NCBI RefSeq assembly: GCF_002479325.1
Contig: NZ_DLMO01000035.1
Span: 16,573 to 42,438 of the forward strand
Direction: 5' to 3'
From: Brevundimonas sp. UBA7534
GTDB lineage: Bacteria > Pseudomonadota > Alphaproteobacteria > Caulobacterales > Caulobacteraceae
Length of the DNA stretch: 25,866 nt
The number at the start of each line of letters is the position of its first letter. The stretch's first letter is position 1. Below are positions 23,952-25,866 of this stretch, one piece after another. The translations under genes and the position numbers were made by a program. Below the pieces are notes generated by a model. The model made no database searches, was not told the origin of the DNA, and saw nothing but the letters and a program-made list of their open reading frames with translations.

Positions 23952-24727
23952 CGCACGACTTCCAGAAGCTCCAGCTTGGCCTCCTGCTTGGGCCAGGGCA
24001 GGACCAGGCGCCAGCGCTGGTCGCCGATACGCTCGAACACGCCGACCTGGTCGCGCTCGCGCGTCTGGCCGTAGCGGGGGAAGTGGGCCTCGTCGCCCCA
24101 GGCCTGGGCGCCGACATAGACCAGGCGACGGTCGGTGTCGGGATAGAGCAGGCCCTGGGTGCGCTGCGAGCCGGTCGACTTGGTCAGGAACAGGTCGCCG
24201 CCGGGCGTCATCTCCACCGTGCAGCGGAAATAGGGATAGGCGACATAGGCCAGCCCCTGGCCCTCGGTGCGGCGGCCCAGCTTGATCGTGCGGCAGCGAT
24301 AGGTTCCGGGCGGGGGCTGAAGACGCCCGGCCAGACCCGCGTTCGGATCGACCAGGGCGCCCAGTTTCTCCACCTCGTCGGCGAAGCCCGCATCCTCGGC
24401 CTCGGCCCGCGCCATCCGCCACGCCTGGTCGAGCCGGCCCAGCAGGCTGGCGTCGGCGGTCGAGGCGACCTGACGCCAGTCGTCGGTCCCGCCCTGGGCG
24501 CCCTCGGCCGCAGGGGGCGTCGCCTCGGCGGCGGGGGCGGCGGCCTGCTCGGGCGTGGCGGCGGCCTCGGGCGCGGCCTGGCCCGGCACGCCCGTCGCGG
24601 GCGCGCTGACGGCCGGCGAGGTCTCGGCCGGGGTCGAGGGACTGTTCTCGCCGCAGGCCGCCAGGGCGGCGGACAACCCCGTGCTCAGGGCCAGGACGGA
24701 CATCAGGGCGGTCGGACTGCGGCGCAT
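23948..24727 (-). CDS. DUF4893-type lipoprotein
   Basis: A 259-residue lipoprotein. The signal peptide MRRSPTALMSVLALSTGLSA ends in lipobox LAAC (Cys about residue 25). A long Ala/Pro/Glu linker (about 28-82) precedes a domain (about 85-259) with the run DDWRQVASTADASLLGRLDQAW, then YRCRTIKLGRR, YPYFRCTVE (a likely disulfide pair), LLYPDTDRRLVYVGAQAWG and a final RDQVGVFERIGDQRWRLVLPWP strand set. From memory this matches DUF4893, whose function is unknown. ATG 24727 has GAGGAGA upstream; TTG 24742 is in frame. It is translationally coupled to the OmpA-like lipoprotein gene, suggesting a shared envelope role. Confidence 0.8.
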   Translation of the reverse strand: MRRSPTALMSVLALSTGLSAALAACGENSPSTPAETSPAVSAPATGVPGQAAPEAAATPEQAAAPAAEATPPAAEGAQGGTDDWRQVASTADASLLGRLDQAWRMARAEAEDAGFADEVEKLGALVDPNAGLAGRLQPPPGTYRCRTIKLGRRTEGQGLAYVAYPYFRCTVEMTPGGDLFLTKSTGSQRTQGLLYPDTDRRLVYVGAQAWGDEAHFPRYGQTRERDQVGVFERIGDQRWRLVLPWPKQEAKLELLEVVR

Positions 24728-24778
24728 GGATCGTCTCCTCAACGGACTGTCAGGGAAACGGCCCAGCCTCCGCCGGGT

Positions 24779-25866
24779 TCACCGCGCTGCGGCCGGACGG
24801 GGATCCAGCAGCAGCCCCGCGACGGTCGCGGCCAACAGGCGCGGCGCGAACGGCAGAAGCGCGGCGCGGCCCAGGACGTGGTCGCGTATCCACGGCCGCA
24901 CTCGCCCCTCCGCCTGATAGAAGGGGGTGAAGCCGAGGCTGAGCGCCTGATAGAGGCGCAGGTGCCAGCGACGGGCGCGGGCATAGGCGTCCAGCGCCGC
25001 GTCCAGCGAGGGGCTCTGTTCCAACGCCGAGGCCAGGGCGTGGGCGTCCAACAGCCCCATGTTGACGCCCTGACCCAGCTGGGGACTGGTCGAATGAGCC
25101 GCGTCGCCGACGACCGCCAACCGGGCGGCGACGGGCCGGGCCAGGGTGTGGTGGCCGTACCGCGCCAAGGTCAGGTCGTCGGCGTGACGGATGGCCCCGA
25201 GAACGCCCTCGGTCTGGGGCCACAGGGACAGGACCTCGGCCTTCCAGGCGTCCAGGCCCCGCGCGCGCCAGGCCGGATAGGCGGCCGTCTTCAGGCTCCA
25301 GAACAGGGTGGCCAGCCGATCGGGCGCGCCGGGGCGGGCGCCGACCGGCAGGACGCCGACCATGCGCCGCGCGGCGCGATAGACCTGCTGCAGGGCGCGA
25401 GGGTCGAAATGCGGATCGTCGGGCCAGGGGGTTGTGGCCCACAGGGCGCCGAAGGCCAGTTCGCGCCGACGCGCGCCCAGAAAGCCGGCCATGCGCCGGG
25501 CGATGGGCGAGGCCGCCCCCGTCGCATCGGCCACGAGATCGAACCGGGGCGAGGCGCGGCCGTCGGCGAAGGCCAGCCGGCCGTCGTCGGCGCCGACGAT
25601 CGCTCGTCCCAGCTCGAACTCGACCCCGGCCTGGCGGCAGGCGTCGTGCAGGATGTGGAAGATGGCGGCGCGGTGGACCCCCAGCGCCAGACGCGGACGG
25701 CGCAGATTCGAATAGCGCACGTCCAGCACCACGCGGCCGCTGGGCGCGGCGCGGCCGAACAGATGGTCGATCGGCTGGGCCAGCGCTTCCACGGCGGGCG
25801 TCAGGCCCAGGGCGTCCAGCACGGCCAGGCCCGTGGGCTGGAGCATGAAGCCGGCCCCAACCGGCT
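24779..25866 (-). CDS. FAD-dependent monooxygenase (UbiH/PHBH type), N-terminus outside window
   Basis: At least 362 residues, running off the window; the frame is open through PVGAGFMLQPTG at the edge, so the N-terminal GxGxxG FAD-binding motif lies outside. Features of class A flavoprotein hydroxylases are visible: MLQPTGLAVLDALGL after the FAD fold, HRAAIFHILHDAC (the R-x-x-L-region), FDLVADATGAASPIAR (DG-like motif, here DATGAAS) and the second FAD motif VVGDAAHSTSPQLGQGVNMGLLDAHAL. The aromatic or quinone-like substrate cannot be inferred. The C-terminus ends RPAAAR, and 51 bp separate it from the DUF4893 gene in the same direction, so they may share a transcript. Confidence 0.88.
   Translation of the reverse strand, partial: PVGAGFMLQPTGLAVLDALGLTPAVEALAQPIDHLFGRAAPSGRVVLDVRYSNLRRPRLALGVHRAAIFHILHDACRQAGVEFELGRAIVGADDGRLAFADGRASPRFDLVADATGAASPIARRMAGFLGARRRELAFGALWATTPWPDDPHFDPRALQQVYRAARRMVGVLPVGARPGAPDRLATLFWSLKTAAYPAWRARGLDAWKAEVLSLWPQTEGVLGAIRHADDLTLARYGHHTLARPVAARLAVVGDAAHSTSPQLGQGVNMGLLDAHALASALEQSPSLDAALDAYARARRWHLRLYQALSLGFTPFYQAEGRVRPWIRDHVLGRAALLPFAPRLLAATVAGLLLDPRPAAAR

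Overview
The window is high-GC DNA (about 68-70% in most genes) whose gene families, regulatory sites and repeats point to an alphaproteobacterium of the Caulobacterales, most likely Brevundimonas or a close relative; the genus is an inference from memory of protein style, not a search. It looks like one end of a draft contig: the first 14 bases match the end of the Illumina TruSeq adapter, and the first gene is cut there. The last gene is cut by the window edge.

Layout. (1) 15-1071, minus: a TIGR02587/TIGR02588-type membrane protein pair. (2) 1168-2960, plus: nucleoside hydrolase and ribokinase with ATGA-overlapping stop and start, a nucleoside-to-ribose-5-phosphate salvage unit. (3) 3101-4822, plus: secreted GH5 glucanase with a C-terminal carbohydrate-binding module, preceded by a possible LacI-type operator. 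(4) A zinc alcohol dehydrogenase (minus) and a hotdog thioesterase (plus). (5) 7146-13354, minus: a five-gene archaic (Csu-like) chaperone-usher pilus operon, in the order minor pilin, major pilin, chaperone, usher, two-domain tip protein. A small secreted two-Cys protein (6647-7069, plus) converges on it across a strong shared terminator. (6) A YciI-like protein and a second zinc alcohol dehydrogenase whose Shine-Dalgarno lies in a hairpin. (7) 15373-17136: an accessory patch with a GIY-YIG nuclease gene between two copies of a palindromic repeat, a lower-GC unknown protein with a predicted winged helix, and a stem-loop-rich intergenic stretch ending in a terminator that may encode a small RNA. 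(8) clpB (minus) with a sigma-32-like promoter, divergent from a BCCT transporter gene. (9) A Tat-exported serine hydrolase, converging with and overlapping a lipoprotein pair (OmpA-like and DUF4893-like), then a partial FAD monooxygenase.

The most interesting region is the pilus operon. A perfect CtrA-type box (TTAA-N7-TTAA) flanked by two GANTC sites lies upstream of the first gene, and a 7/8 CtrA-like site lies upstream of the major pilin, suggesting cell-cycle control. A 26-bp perfect palindrome separates the pilin from the chaperone and could set pilin excess. The usher gene is compositionally mosaic: its central barrel-coding part is about 50-57% GC between host-like ends. The second focus is the repeat/GIY-YIG/repeat arrangement beside a low-GC unknown gene. 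No CRISPR array, rRNA, tRNA or transposase was seen.
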